The notes below the pieces were generated by a model, which was not told the DNA's origin, ran no database searches, and worked only from the letters and a program-made list of their open reading frames with translations. The position numbers were made by a program, and so were the translations under genes. From contig NZ_JAATEM010000001.1 of the NCBI RefSeq assembly GCF_012034205.1, positions 62,001-126,000 of the forward strand: a stretch of DNA of 64,000 nt, written 5' to 3'. This stretch comes from Streptomyces composti (GTDB lineage: Bacteria; Actinomycetota; Actinomycetes; Streptomycetales; Streptomycetaceae). Positions 54,469-63,163 of the stretch are shown one piece after another (position 1 is the stretch's first letter; each line of letters starts with the position of its first letter).

Positions 54469-55575
54469 GTGGACCCGCTTGTCATCCTTCTCGTCGTGGC
54501 GGCCCTGGTGGTCGTGTTCCTGGTGGCCTCCACCGTGCGGATCGTGCCGCAGGCGCGCCGCTACAACATCGAGCGGTTCGGCCGTTACCGCCGCACGCTG
54601 CAGCCCGGCCTGAACTTCGTGGTGCCGGTGGCGGACCGCGTCAACACCCGGCTGGACGTGCGCGAGCAGGTCTACTCGTCCGATCCGCGGCCGGTGATCA
54701 CCGAGGACAACCTCGTGGTGAACATCGACACCGTGCTCTACTACCAGATCACCGACCCGCGGGCGGCGGCCTACGAGGTCGCCGACTACCTCCAGGCCAT
54801 CGACCAGCTCACGGTGACCACCCTGCGCAACGTCATCGGCAGCATGGACCTGGAGGAGACCCTCACCTCCCGCGAGGAGATCAACTCCCGGCTGCGGGCG
54901 GTGCTCGACGACGCCACCGGCAAGTGGGGCATCCGGGTCAACCGGGTGGAGATCAAGGCCATCGACCCGCCCTCCACCATCAAAGAGGCCATGGAGAAGC
55001 AGATGCGGGCCGAACGCGACAAGCGCGCGGCCATCCTGCACGCCGAGGGTGAGCGGCAGGCCAAGATCCTCACCGCGGAGGGCACCAAGCAGAAGGACAT
55101 CCTGGAGGCGCAGGGCGCGCAGCAGGCCATGATCCTGCGCGCGGACGGCGAGGCCAAGGCGGTGGAGCTCGTCTTCCAGGCCGTCCACCGCAACAACGCC
55201 GACCCCAAGGTCCTCGCCTACAAGTACCTCGAGACGCTCCCGAGCCTGGCGAGCAGCGACAACAACACCTTCTGGGTGATCCCCGGCGAGCTGACCGAGG
55301 CGGTCCGCACGGTCACCCGCGCCTTCGGCGACCAGCCGGCGGACGGGGCCGCCCGGTCCGCGCAGCCCGAGGAGGCGGCCGAGGGCGGCACCGAGGCCCG
55401 GGGCGCCGCGGACGAGGGCGGCACACCGGCGCTCGAGGCACGGCACGCCCCGATGCCCGCGGAGACCGCCGCGGCCGCCGACGAGGCGGTGAAGCAGGCC
55501 GCGGCGGCGGTCAGCGACGCGAAGGCGGAGGCCCAGGCCGCCGAGTCGCCCCGGCGGGCGGCACCGGGCGGCTGA
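54469..55575 (+). CDS. SPFH/Band 7 (stomatin-like) membrane protein
   Basis: 368 residues. An N-terminal membrane helix (about 3-22) is followed by a full SPFH domain (about 23-200: VRIVPQARRYNIERFGRYRRTLQPGLNFVVPVADRV ... DQLTVTTLRNVIGSMDLEETLTSREEIN), then an AEGE/ADGEAKA helical region (about 185-235). The C-terminus (about 285-368) is Ala/Glu-rich and low complexity. Stomatins oligomerise into membrane microdomains and cap membrane proteases. The GTG start at 54469 has GGAGG upstream. The stop codon lies inside a short tandem repeat. Confidence 0.9.
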   Translation: MDPLVILLVVAALVVVFLVASTVRIVPQARRYNIERFGRYRRTLQPGLNFVVPVADRVNTRLDVREQVYSSDPRPVITEDNLVVNIDTVLYYQITDPRAAAYEVADYLQAIDQLTVTTLRNVIGSMDLEETLTSREEINSRLRAVLDDATGKWGIRVNRVEIKAIDPPSTIKEAMEKQMRAERDKRAAILHAEGERQAKILTAEGTKQKDILEAQGAQQAMILRADGEAKAVELVFQAVHRNNADPKVLAYKYLETLPSLASSDNNTFWVIPGELTEAVRTVTRAFGDQPADGAARSAQPEEAAEGGTEARGAADEGGTPALEARHAPMPAETAAAADEAVKQAAAAVSDAKAEAQAAESPRRAAPGG

Positions 55576-55632
55576 GTTCCGCAAGCGGCGCCGGGCGGCT
55601 GAGGCCCGGAGAGCGGCGGGCGGGCGGCTGAG
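55565..55632 (+). repeat. Three imperfect tandem copies of CGGGCGGCTGAG
   Basis: The 12-mer CGGGCGGCTGAG occurs at 55565-55576, 55592-55603 and 55621-55632, spacing 27 and 29 bp, each preceded by a GGC-rich stretch. The first copy contains the TGA stop of the SPFH gene, so the later two look like iterated copies of the gene's 3' end. The remainder of the gap to 55810 holds no gene. Confidence 0.7.
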
Positions 55633-55810
55633 CGCTGAGTCCTGACGGGCGGCACCGGGCGACCGCGCCGACGGGGGATGCACCCGGCTGCGCGGCTTCG
55701 GCGGGCGAGCCGGAGGGACGGGGTCCCGCGGGCAGAGGCCGCAGCAGGCGGCCGGACCGCCCCCTGGAGTCCCCGGGCCGGCCCCGTCGGCCGCCCTCGC
55801 GCGGGGGCGC

Positions 55811-58800
55811 TCAGGCCGTCCGCCCGGCCTCCGGGGCGCCGGCGCCGCGAGCGTACGCGGACTTCACCTCCGCCCAGCGTGCCGCCTGCGCCTCGGTGAG
55901 GGTGCCGCGCAGCTCGGTCAGCTTGAGCAGGTTGGCCTCCGCACCGGTGGTCAGGGTCTGCGCCTCGGCGGCGTAGTGGTCCCGGACGACCGCCGCCAGC
56001 TCGGAGTCGTCCATCGCCGGACGGATGCGCTGGGCGATCCGGTTCATGGTGCGGTACGAGCCCTGCAGCCGGAACGGCGGCTCGGTCCGCGTCGCCTCGG
56101 ACTGCGCGGCCGAGGCGATGTACGCGGCGTTGACCGCCAGCACGGTCTCCCGCGCGGCCAGCAGATGCCGCAGCACGGCCAGGATCCGCTCGAGCTCCAC
56201 CTGGTCGTAGCCGTGGGAGAGCTGGTCGGCGCCGGCCCCGAGGTCGCCCCGGGCCAGCCGGATCAGCACGTCCAGGTCGGACCGCTCCCGGCCGGCGAGC
56301 GGCGCAAGGACGGGGTTGGCGGTGAGGGCGTTCTCCACGAAACTCAGCGCGAACAGGTCCTCCTTGCCGGTCAGCACGTCGCCGAGGTTCCACACGTCGG
56401 CCCGGTTGGCGAGCATGTCCGGTACCCGGAAGCGCCCGCCGGACTCGGTGTAGGGGTTGCCGGCCATGCAGACGGCGAACCGCTTGCCGCGCAGGTCGTA
56501 CGTCACGGGCTCGCCGTCGCGCACGCCCTCGATCCGGCGGGTGGCGTCGCACAGCGAGATGAACTTCTGCAGCAGCTCCGGCGAGGTGTGCTGGATGTCG
56601 TCCAGCAGGAGCAGCGTGTTGTTGCCCGCCTCGAGCGCGAAGTTGATCTTCTCGACCTCGCGGCGGGCCGTGGCGTTGGGCGCCTCCGCCGGGTCGAGCG
56701 AGGTGACGGCATGGCCGAGCGCGGGGCCGTCGACCTTCACCAGGAGCAGCCCCAGCCGGTGCGCCACGTACTCGACGAGCGTGGTCTTGCCGTAGCCCGG
56801 CGGTGAGATCAGCAGGAGCAGCCCGCCGGTGCCGCCGTGCGCACCGTCCGCGGTGCCGATCTGCCGGGCCAGACTGTCGCCGAACAGCGGCAGGTACACC
56901 TCGTCGACGAGCCGGCCGCGGACGAACGCCGGCAGCACGCGCGGCCGGTGGTCGTCCAGCCGCAGCCTGGTGCGCTCGGCCGCCACCAGCTCGGCGCGGC
57001 GCCTCTGGTAGGCGCGGTGCGCGGGCACCTCGTGGGCCCGGAAGTCCCGGGTGCGGGCGAGGAACTCGTCCAGACGGACCGTCAGGACGCCGCCGTCGAT
57101 GCGCGGATGGGTGCCGAGCAGCCCCTCGACGGTCACGGTGAGCGGCGCGTCGGAGGTGTACCGCGGCAGCCCGGGGCACAGCTCCACGGCCACCGCCTCG
57201 GCCAGGTCGCCCGGGCCGGCGTCCGTGCCGGTGGACGACGCCCAGGTCGTCAGCCAGGCCTCGACGAGCTGCCGGCGCACGGCGAGGTCGTCCAGGGCGG
57301 CCAGGTCCTCCTCGTAGGCCGGGCCGCCCACCGTGCGGCGGAACTTCTCCAGCAGCGTCAGGGCACCGGCACTGACCACAAAGCCCTCGGGGCCGCCGGT
57401 CAGTTCCTCCACCAGGTACGCGGCGGCGGCGTCCGCGTGCTCGCCGCCGATGGCCCCGGCCAGCTCGGAGCGCAGCTGCTCCAGCGCGGCCACCGGGCCG
57501 AAGGCGTCCCGGGCGCGGGCCAGGGACACCGCGCGGCGGGACCAGCCCTGCCGCGCCTCGGCCGTGGTGCCGTGCGCCCAGAACAGCTGGGCGGCGGCGC
57601 GGGCGGCCGGTTCGTGGCGCAGCGGGCCGGCACCGGCGTACAGCGGCAGCAGCGCGGTGAGGATCAGCACCGTGTCGTGGTCGTGGATGCCGCGCTCGTA
57701 CCCTTCCTCGTAGGCCTCCTGCGCCCGCTCGCGCACCAGGGCCGGGAGGTCCGCGCCGGCCGGCGCCTGCGGTCCCAGCTCGTCGAGGAGGCGGGCGGCG
57801 AGGTGCTCGGCGCGGTAGACGTCCGGGGACTCCGAGGGCAGCGGGCGGTCCCAGAAGCGGCGCGTCTGTGCGAAGCCCGGGTCGGTGACGGGGGAGCGGT
57901 AGTCGGTGCCGGTCACCGCGAACGCCAGGCCCTCGCCGTGCGGGACCAGGGTCAGGTCCAGGGGCTGGGAGTTGACCGCGAAGCGGTGGCCGCCGAGACG
58001 GATGGTGCGGCCGTCGTCCTCGAACAGATCCCCGCGGTCGCGCAGCGCGCGCAGCGCCTCCTGCCGGGCGGACGCCAGACGGCCCTCCCACTCCTCCGCC
58101 CGCACCGCGTCGCCCAGGTCGCGCAGTTCGGCGGTGATCCGGCGAAGCTTCGCCGGCATCGGGTCGGAGGTGAAGTACGTGGCGACGGCGTCCGCGTCGG
58201 CCAGCGCGGCGGCCCGCCGGGCCACCGTGCCGAGCACCCGGTCCGCCGACTCGGCGAGCCGCTCGGCGCGGCGGGCCCGGGCGTCGGCGAGGGTCTGCTT
58301 GCGGGCGGCGAACGCCTCGTGGATCTCCTCCCGCTTCTCGGCCAGCCGGCCGAGGAAGTCCTCGAACTCGGCGAACCGCCCCTCCAGCGTCTCGACCTGC
58401 ACCAGCAGCCGGGCCAGCTGGTCGTCGCAGGCCGCGGGGCTGTCGGCCGCGGCCAGTGCACCGGTCACCGACTGCGCCAGCAGCGTGAACTCGGCGGCGA
58501 ACTCGGCGCGGCCCTCGCGGTCGAGCAGCGCACGGCGGCGGTTGTCGAGGACGGCGCGGGCCCGGTTGACCCCGCCGAGCACCTCCGCGATCCGCTCCAG
58601 CACGGCCGTGCGGACCGTGGCGTCGCCCATGTCGAGGCCGCCCACCACCTCCGTCACCGTCTTCAGCTGCTCGGACAGCTCCGTCAGCCGTGCCGCGACC
58701 GGCTCGGCCTCGGCGACGGTGGCGACCTGCTCGGCCGCCGCGACGAGCTGCTCGATGCCGGCCCGGTGCCCGGCGAAGGCGTCCTCGTGGGACAGGTGCT

Positions 58801-60538
58801 CGACGGCGCGCCGCCCGAAGGAGGCGAGGTCGTCCTCGATCCCGGCCGCGAGCTCGTCGATGCGGCCGGTGTCCGCGTAGGGGAGGTCCTTCAGCGTGAG
58901 CAGATGCCCCTGGGCCTGCCGCAGTTCGGTCAGCCCGGCCACCCAGGCCTCGGCGGCGCGGGGCGCCTCGCCGCGCAGCCGCCGCACCACCGCACCGGCC
59001 CGCTCCGCGGTCTCCGCCACGGCGGCCCTGGCCCGGCCGGTGAGCGCCCGGACGTTCTCGAACTCGGCCAGCACCTGCTCCGCCGTCTCGCGGACCTGCC
59101 GCAGCGGAGTGAGCAGATCGCCGAGTCCGTCCTCGCCCAGCCAGTGATAGGTGTCGGCGGTGCGCACGCAGGAGGTGACCAGCGCCTGGTACACCTCGGC
59201 CGCCTCCGTGGTCTCCGCGACCGTGCGGGTGACCGACAGGCAGTCGGAGATGCCGCGGACCAGATCGGCGTTGCCGACCCGGGCCAGCGGGCCGCTGCCG
59301 GTGAGCCGGGCCGCCGCATGGGTGTCGGACACGTAGGGGGACCGCCACAGCTGCACGGGGTGGACGCGCCGGGGTTCGTCGCCGGCCCGCAGCAGGAAGA
59401 GCGTGCCGTCGTCGAGCAGCGCCCAGCCGCGGCACGGCAGCGGGGTGGCGATCTCCTTGCGGATCATGTTGTACGGCAGCAGCAGGCTCCTGCCCCGCCC
59501 AGGCGCGTGGAAGGCGAACAGCACGTCCTCGCCGTTGGGCGAGCGCACCACCCGCTCCAGCTCCAGGCCGTCCGCGTCCACCCCGGCGAACGTCTTGTAC
59601 GGGCCGGTGGACAGGCAGTACCCGCCGGGGAAGACGATGCCCTGGTCGTCGGGCAGGCGGCGGCAGGCCTGCCCGATCCCGTCCAGCCGGACGACCGTCC
59701 CGGTGAGCGTGTTGCACACCAGGTACCGGTGGGTCTCCTCCTTGTAGGGCAGGACGCGCAGCAGGATCAGGGCGCCCACCCGCGCGTACGCGATGGAGGC
59801 GTCGGCGAGCGACTGCAGCGGCTCGTCGACCGGCTCGCGGTGGACGCCCTCGCCCGTCTCCGTGTCGTTCTCCGTCTTGACCACCAGCGCACCGCCGACG
59901 GTCGTCACGAACAGCTCGCCGTCGACCGACACATGCGGGTGCCGGCCCAGGACGTGGTCCTCCCGCGTCGTCTCGCGCCAGAGCACGTCGTGCGAGTCGG
60001 GGAAGACATGGTCGCGTTCGCCGCGGGAGTCGAGGAAGGTCACCCTGCCGTCGTCGGACACCGACCAGCGCAGCACCCGCAGATCGCCGGGCTTCTCACC
60101 GGTGCGGAACACCGCCAGCAGCTTGCCGTCGACCCGGCGCAGCTGCAGCAGCCGGGCCTGCCGGTAGTAGCGGTGCAGGTCCGCGAACTCCTTGCGGAAG
60201 GCCGGATCGTCGAGCAGTCCGGGCACCGCGCCGGCGTCCAGCCGGTTCAACTCCCGGTCGTACAGCGCCAGGACGTCACAGGCGGCCGGCTCGGCGCCCG
60301 CGTCCAGGACGCCGGAGAAGCCGGCCAGCAGCACCTCGCCGACGGCGACCAGATCACCCGGCACACAGGTCCGCTCGGTGTGCAGCGACTGGGTGCCGGA
60401 CAGGGTGAGGCCCTGGGAGCCGAACTCCTCGACGCGGCGGGCGTTCAGCGCCTCGGCCCGCCGGGCGAGTTCGGCCGCCTGCGCGGCGAGCCGGTCCCGC
60501 AGCAGTTCGTAGGTACCGGTGTCCAGGCCGGTGGTCAT
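55811..60538 (-). CDS. Giant MoxR-like AAA ATPase ('DNA repair ATPase'-type), partner of flotillin
   Basis: 1575 residues, no signal peptide or membrane helix. Residues about 70-420 are beta-rich with recurring 'DGKLLAVFR', 'DGELFVTTVGG', 'DDGTLFLLRAG' strands, suggestive of a propeller-like domain. About 430-850 is coiled-coil. About 870-1200 is mixed alpha/beta and conserved-looking. The C-terminal AAA domain (about 1200-1500) has Walker A SPPGYGKTTLVEY (about 1243-1255), Walker B LLLLDD (about 1308-1313) and MAGNPYTESGGRFRVPDMLANRADV resembling the MoxR sensor/Arg-finger region. Some homologues carry the label 'DNA repair ATPase', for which I know of no evidence. It follows the flotillin gene by 78 bp. 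Confidence 0.82.
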   Translation of the reverse strand: MTTGLDTGTYELLRDRLAAQAAELARRAEALNARRVEEFGSQGLTLSGTQSLHTERTCVPGDLVAVGEVLLAGFSGVLDAGAEPAACDVLALYDRELNRLDAGAVPGLLDDPAFRKEFADLHRYYRQARLLQLRRVDGKLLAVFRTGEKPGDLRVLRWSVSDDGRVTFLDSRGERDHVFPDSHDVLWRETTREDHVLGRHPHVSVDGELFVTTVGGALVVKTENDTETGEGVHREPVDEPLQSLADASIAYARVGALILLRVLPYKEETHRYLVCNTLTGTVVRLDGIGQACRRLPDDQGIVFPGGYCLSTGPYKTFAGVDADGLELERVVRSPNGEDVLFAFHAPGRGRSLLLPYNMIRKEIATPLPCRGWALLDDGTLFLLRAGDEPRRVHPVQLWRSPYVSDTHAAARLTGSGPLARVGNADLVRGISDCLSVTRTVAETTEAAEVYQALVTSCVRTADTYHWLGEDGLGDLLTPLRQVRETAEQVLAEFENVRALTGRARAAVAETAERAGAVVRRLRGEAPRAAEAWVAGLTELRQAQGHLLTLKDLPYADTGRIDELAAGIEDDLASFGRRAVEHLSHEDAFAGHRAGIEQLVAAAEQVATVAEAEPVAARLTELSEQLKTVTEVVGGLDMGDATVRTAVLERIAEVLGGVNRARAVLDNRRRALLDREGRAEFAAEFTLLAQSVTGALAAADSPAACDDQLARLLVQVETLEGRFAEFEDFLGRLAEKREEIHEAFAARKQTLADARARRAERLAESADRVLGTVARRAAALADADAVATYFTSDPMPAKLRRITAELRDLGDAVRAEEWEGRLASARQEALRALRDRGDLFEDDGRTIRLGGHRFAVNSQPLDLTLVPHGEGLAFAVTGTDYRSPVTDPGFAQTRRFWDRPLPSESPDVYRAEHLAARLLDELGPQAPAGADLPALVRERAQEAYEEGYERGIHDHDTVLILTALLPLYAGAGPLRHEPAARAAAQLFWAHGTTAEARQGWSRRAVSLARARDAFGPVAALEQLRSELAGAIGGEHADAAAAYLVEELTGGPEGFVVSAGALTLLEKFRRTVGGPAYEEDLAALDDLAVRRQLVEAWLTTWASSTGTDAGPGDLAEAVAVELCPGLPRYTSDAPLTVTVEGLLGTHPRIDGGVLTVRLDEFLARTRDFRAHEVPAHRAYQRRRAELVAAERTRLRLDDHRPRVLPAFVRGRLVDEVYLPLFGDSLARQIGTADGAHGGTGGLLLLISPPGYGKTTLVEYVAHRLGLLLVKVDGPALGHAVTSLDPAEAPNATARREVEKINFALEAGNNTLLLLDDIQHTSPELLQKFISLCDATRRIEGVRDGEPVTYDLRGKRFAVCMAGNPYTESGGRFRVPDMLANRADVWNLGDVLTGKEDLFALSFVENALTANPVLAPLAGRERSDLDVLIRLARGDLGAGADQLSHGYDQVELERILAVLRHLLAARETVLAVNAAYIASAAQSEATRTEPPFRLQGSYRTMNRIAQRIRPAMDDSELAAVVRDHYAAEAQTLTTGAEANLLKLTELRGTLTEAQAARWAEVKSAYARGAGAPEAGRTA

Positions 60539-60616
60539 GGTGTCCCTCTCGAAGAGCGTCGAACGTGCTCCGGAGCCGCCGTCCCCTCGTGCGGCGGCTC
60601 CGGAGCACGAGCCGGG

Positions 60617-62662
60617 TCAGACCGTTGCGCTGCCGTTCAGCGAGCCGAGCGAGGAGTCCTCCTCGCGCGGTGCGCCCGCCGGGTCGAGCAGCTGCTCCGC
60701 TGCGCCGGCCTCCCCGCCCCGGTCCCGCATCAGCTTCGCCAGCAGGGCGGAGACGGTCAGGTTCTGCACATCGGCCGTGGAGACGGACGACAGCACGCGG
60801 CTGAGGTCGTCGGTGAAGCTCCCGGAGCCGTCCAGCCAGGGCTTGGCCAGCGTCTGCGCCGTCCTGGAGTGCTCCACGAAGCCGTCGACGCCCTTGCCCA
60901 GGCTGATGGAGGACAGCAGCCGGTCGAAGAAGACCGACTCGCCGCCGACGATGTCGATGTCCGCGTTCTCGAGCCCGGTGGCCAGCACGGTCGCCTGCGC
61001 CTCGGCGACCTGCTTCTGCATGTCGAGCGAGGCCAGCCGGATGTCCTTCTCGGTCTCCAGCCGCAGCCGGTACTCCTCGTGCGAGCGGGAGGCCTCGTCC
61101 AGCGCGGCCATCGCCGCCGCCTTCTCGGTGAGACCGGCGGCCTCGGCCTTCAGTTTCTCGCCGACGGCCGCCGCCTCGGCCAGTGCCTTCGCCCTGGTCC
61201 CCTCCGCCTCGGCGAGCAGCCGCGCCTGCTCCGCCTCGGCCTGCGCACGGCCGGCCTTCTCGATGACCTCCGCCTCCTTGTCCCGCACCTGCACGGCGGC
61301 AAGTCCCTCGGCGGCTGCCTCGGCCTGCACGCCCTCGGCGAGCCGCAGCTTCGCCCGCGCGTCCAGGTCGGCGGTCTTCAACCGGGCCTCGGCGAGGGTG
61401 AGTTCCTCGGCGGCACGGTGCGTGGCGGCCTGCTCGGCGGCCTCCGCCGCCTTGATGTCCTTGACCAGCTTCTCCTGCGCCTCGGCCTCGGCGGCGATGA
61501 CGACCGCCTGCCGCTGCCGCTCCGCCTCCTCCACGGCGCGCAGCTTCTTGATGGCCTCCTCCTGCTCGGCCACCGTCCGGTCCACGGCGACCCGCTCGCG
61601 CACCACCTCGGCGATCTGCCGCTTCTCCGCCTCGACCTCCTTGTCGGCGGCGATCCGCGTCAGCGCGGTCTCCCGCTCCCGCGCGATGACCTCCAGCAGC
61701 CGGTCCTTCTCGATGCGCTCGGTCTCGATGGCGATGACCCGCTCGCGGTTCTTCGCGGCCACGGCGACCTCACGCGCCTGGTTCTCCCGCTGTACGCCCA
61801 GCTGCTCCTCGGTGCGCAGGAACGCCGTCTGCGCCCGCAGCCGCTCCTCCTCCACCACGCGCGCCGTCTCCGCCTCCTCGCGGGCCCGCACGGTCTCGAT
61901 CTCCCGCTTCTGCTTGATCTCGGCGTCGGCCTGGCGGCGCTCCAGCTCCAGAATGGCCTCGCGGGCGTCGACGTCCTGCCGGGTGATCTCCTTCTCCTCG
62001 GTGCGCCGGGCCTCGTTGGTGCGCACGTGCTCGGCCGCGGTCAGTTCGGTGATCTTCCGGATGCCCTGGGCGTCCAGGACATTGGCCGGGTCCAGCTGGG
62101 ACAGCGGCGTCTGCTCCAGGTAGTCGATCGCCGCGTCCTCGAGGTGGTAGCCGTTCAGATCGACCCCGATGACCTCGATGATCCGGTACCGCAGCTCCTC
62201 GCGCTTGGTGTACAGGTCGGTGAAGTCCATCTGCTTGCCGACGGTCTTCAGCGCCTCGGAGAACTTGGCGTGGAACAGCTCCTGCAGCGTGTCGCGGTCG
62301 CTGGCCCGTGCTGTGCCGACGGCCTGGGCGACCTTGATGACGTCCTCGACCGTCTTGTTGACCTTGACGAAGAACGTGATGCGGATGTCCGCCCGGATGT
62401 TGTCCCGGCAGATCAGGCCGTCCTTGCCGGCCCGGGTGATCTCGATGGTCTTCACCGAGATGTCCATCACCTCGGCCTTGTGCAGCACGGGCAGCACGAC
62501 CTGCCCGGTGAAGGTCACATCGACCTTGCGCAGCTTGGAGACGATCAGCGCCTTGCCCTGCTCCACCTTCCGGAAGAGTCGGGAGACGACGAACACGACG
62601 GCGATCGTGACGAGCAGGACAGCGGCGGCGAGCACGCCGATGCCCACGGTGGTGGCATCCAT
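60617..62662 (-). CDS. Flotillin-like SPFH protein
   Basis: 681 residues. One N-terminal membrane helix (about 5-28) is followed by an SPFH domain (about 30-205, RKVEQGKALIVSKLRKVDVTFTGQVVLPVLHKAEVMDISVKTIEITRAGKDGLICRDN). A very long, charged Ala/Glu/Arg coiled coil spans about 220-560, much longer than in stomatins, and the C-terminal region (about 560-681) contains a VVGGES-like segment. The layout resembles E. coli YqiK. Flotillins scaffold membrane microdomains. GAGG lies 7 nt before ATG 62662. The giant AAA gene follows, presumably in the same operon. Confidence 0.9.
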   Translation of the reverse strand: MDATTVGIGVLAAAVLLVTIAVVFVVSRLFRKVEQGKALIVSKLRKVDVTFTGQVVLPVLHKAEVMDISVKTIEITRAGKDGLICRDNIRADIRITFFVKVNKTVEDVIKVAQAVGTARASDRDTLQELFHAKFSEALKTVGKQMDFTDLYTKREELRYRIIEVIGVDLNGYHLEDAAIDYLEQTPLSQLDPANVLDAQGIRKITELTAAEHVRTNEARRTEEKEITRQDVDAREAILELERRQADAEIKQKREIETVRAREEAETARVVEEERLRAQTAFLRTEEQLGVQRENQAREVAVAAKNRERVIAIETERIEKDRLLEVIARERETALTRIAADKEVEAEKRQIAEVVRERVAVDRTVAEQEEAIKKLRAVEEAERQRQAVVIAAEAEAQEKLVKDIKAAEAAEQAATHRAAEELTLAEARLKTADLDARAKLRLAEGVQAEAAAEGLAAVQVRDKEAEVIEKAGRAQAEAEQARLLAEAEGTRAKALAEAAAVGEKLKAEAAGLTEKAAAMAALDEASRSHEEYRLRLETEKDIRLASLDMQKQVAEAQATVLATGLENADIDIVGGESVFFDRLLSSISLGKGVDGFVEHSRTAQTLAKPWLDGSGSFTDDLSRVLSSVSTADVQNLTVSALLAKLMRDRGGEAGAAEQLLDPAGAPREEDSSLGSLNGSATV

Positions 62663-63163
62663 GGGTAAACCTCGGAATCTGTGTACGGGTGGCGCACGTG
62701 GCACGGGGGCGGTTCTTCGGGCCGTGCCGACGCGACGCGTCATCGACGGGTGCATCCGGGGGTTGGTGGGCGCGACTTGCCGGGGCCCGGCACTGCCGTC
62801 GCTCGGTGTTCCGTCGCGACCCATTCTGAACTGCCGTCACCGCACGACGCATTGCTGGATTCCGGCAATGTTTACGCGATTTTGATGCCGGACACGACAC
62901 GTGGGTGGTGGCTCGTGCCGCCGTGCAGGACGTAGCGTTCGGGCGGATGATCGACGGACAGGGCTCGGGTTGACGGCAGGTCAGCAGTCGCCGCAGGAAC
63001 GGCAGTCGGGGCGACGACAGATGACGAGCCGTCAGGCGGCCGATCCGAGAGGTGACGTGCCGTCACAGGTGTGACGAGCGGAAGGAGCACAAGTGCGCCG
63101 AGAGGCACACGGGACGGGGGCGCGCCGTGAGGCGGCGGCCCGGGACGGCCGGAGGGCCGCCCG
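62663..63163. promoter_or_regulatory. Divergent gap upstream of the flotillin operon and TrkA-N gene, with two palindromes
   Basis: There is no gene in this 501-bp gap. ATTGCTGG-ATT-CCGGCAAT (62851-62869, one mismatched pair) lies about 190 bp before the flotillin start beside an AT-rich patch (62868-62886), a plausible promoter. GTGACG-TGC-CGTCAC (63052-63066) is a perfect 15-bp palindrome about 100 bp before the TrkA-N gene. Regulators unknown. Confidence 0.5.

Noticed and set aside
55218..59717. A 1499-codon minus-strand frame overlapping the AAA ATPase in another frame
   Set aside because: Arg/Gly/Pro/Ala-rich shadow of the real gene with no motif; Walker motifs are in the other frame.
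56837..62668. A 1943-codon plus-strand open frame opposite the AAA ATPase and flotillin genes
   Set aside because: Long antisense frames are expected in 70%+ GC DNA. Its translation is low-complexity Gly/Arg/Val/Leu without any domain, while the minus strand has clear SPFH and AAA motifs.
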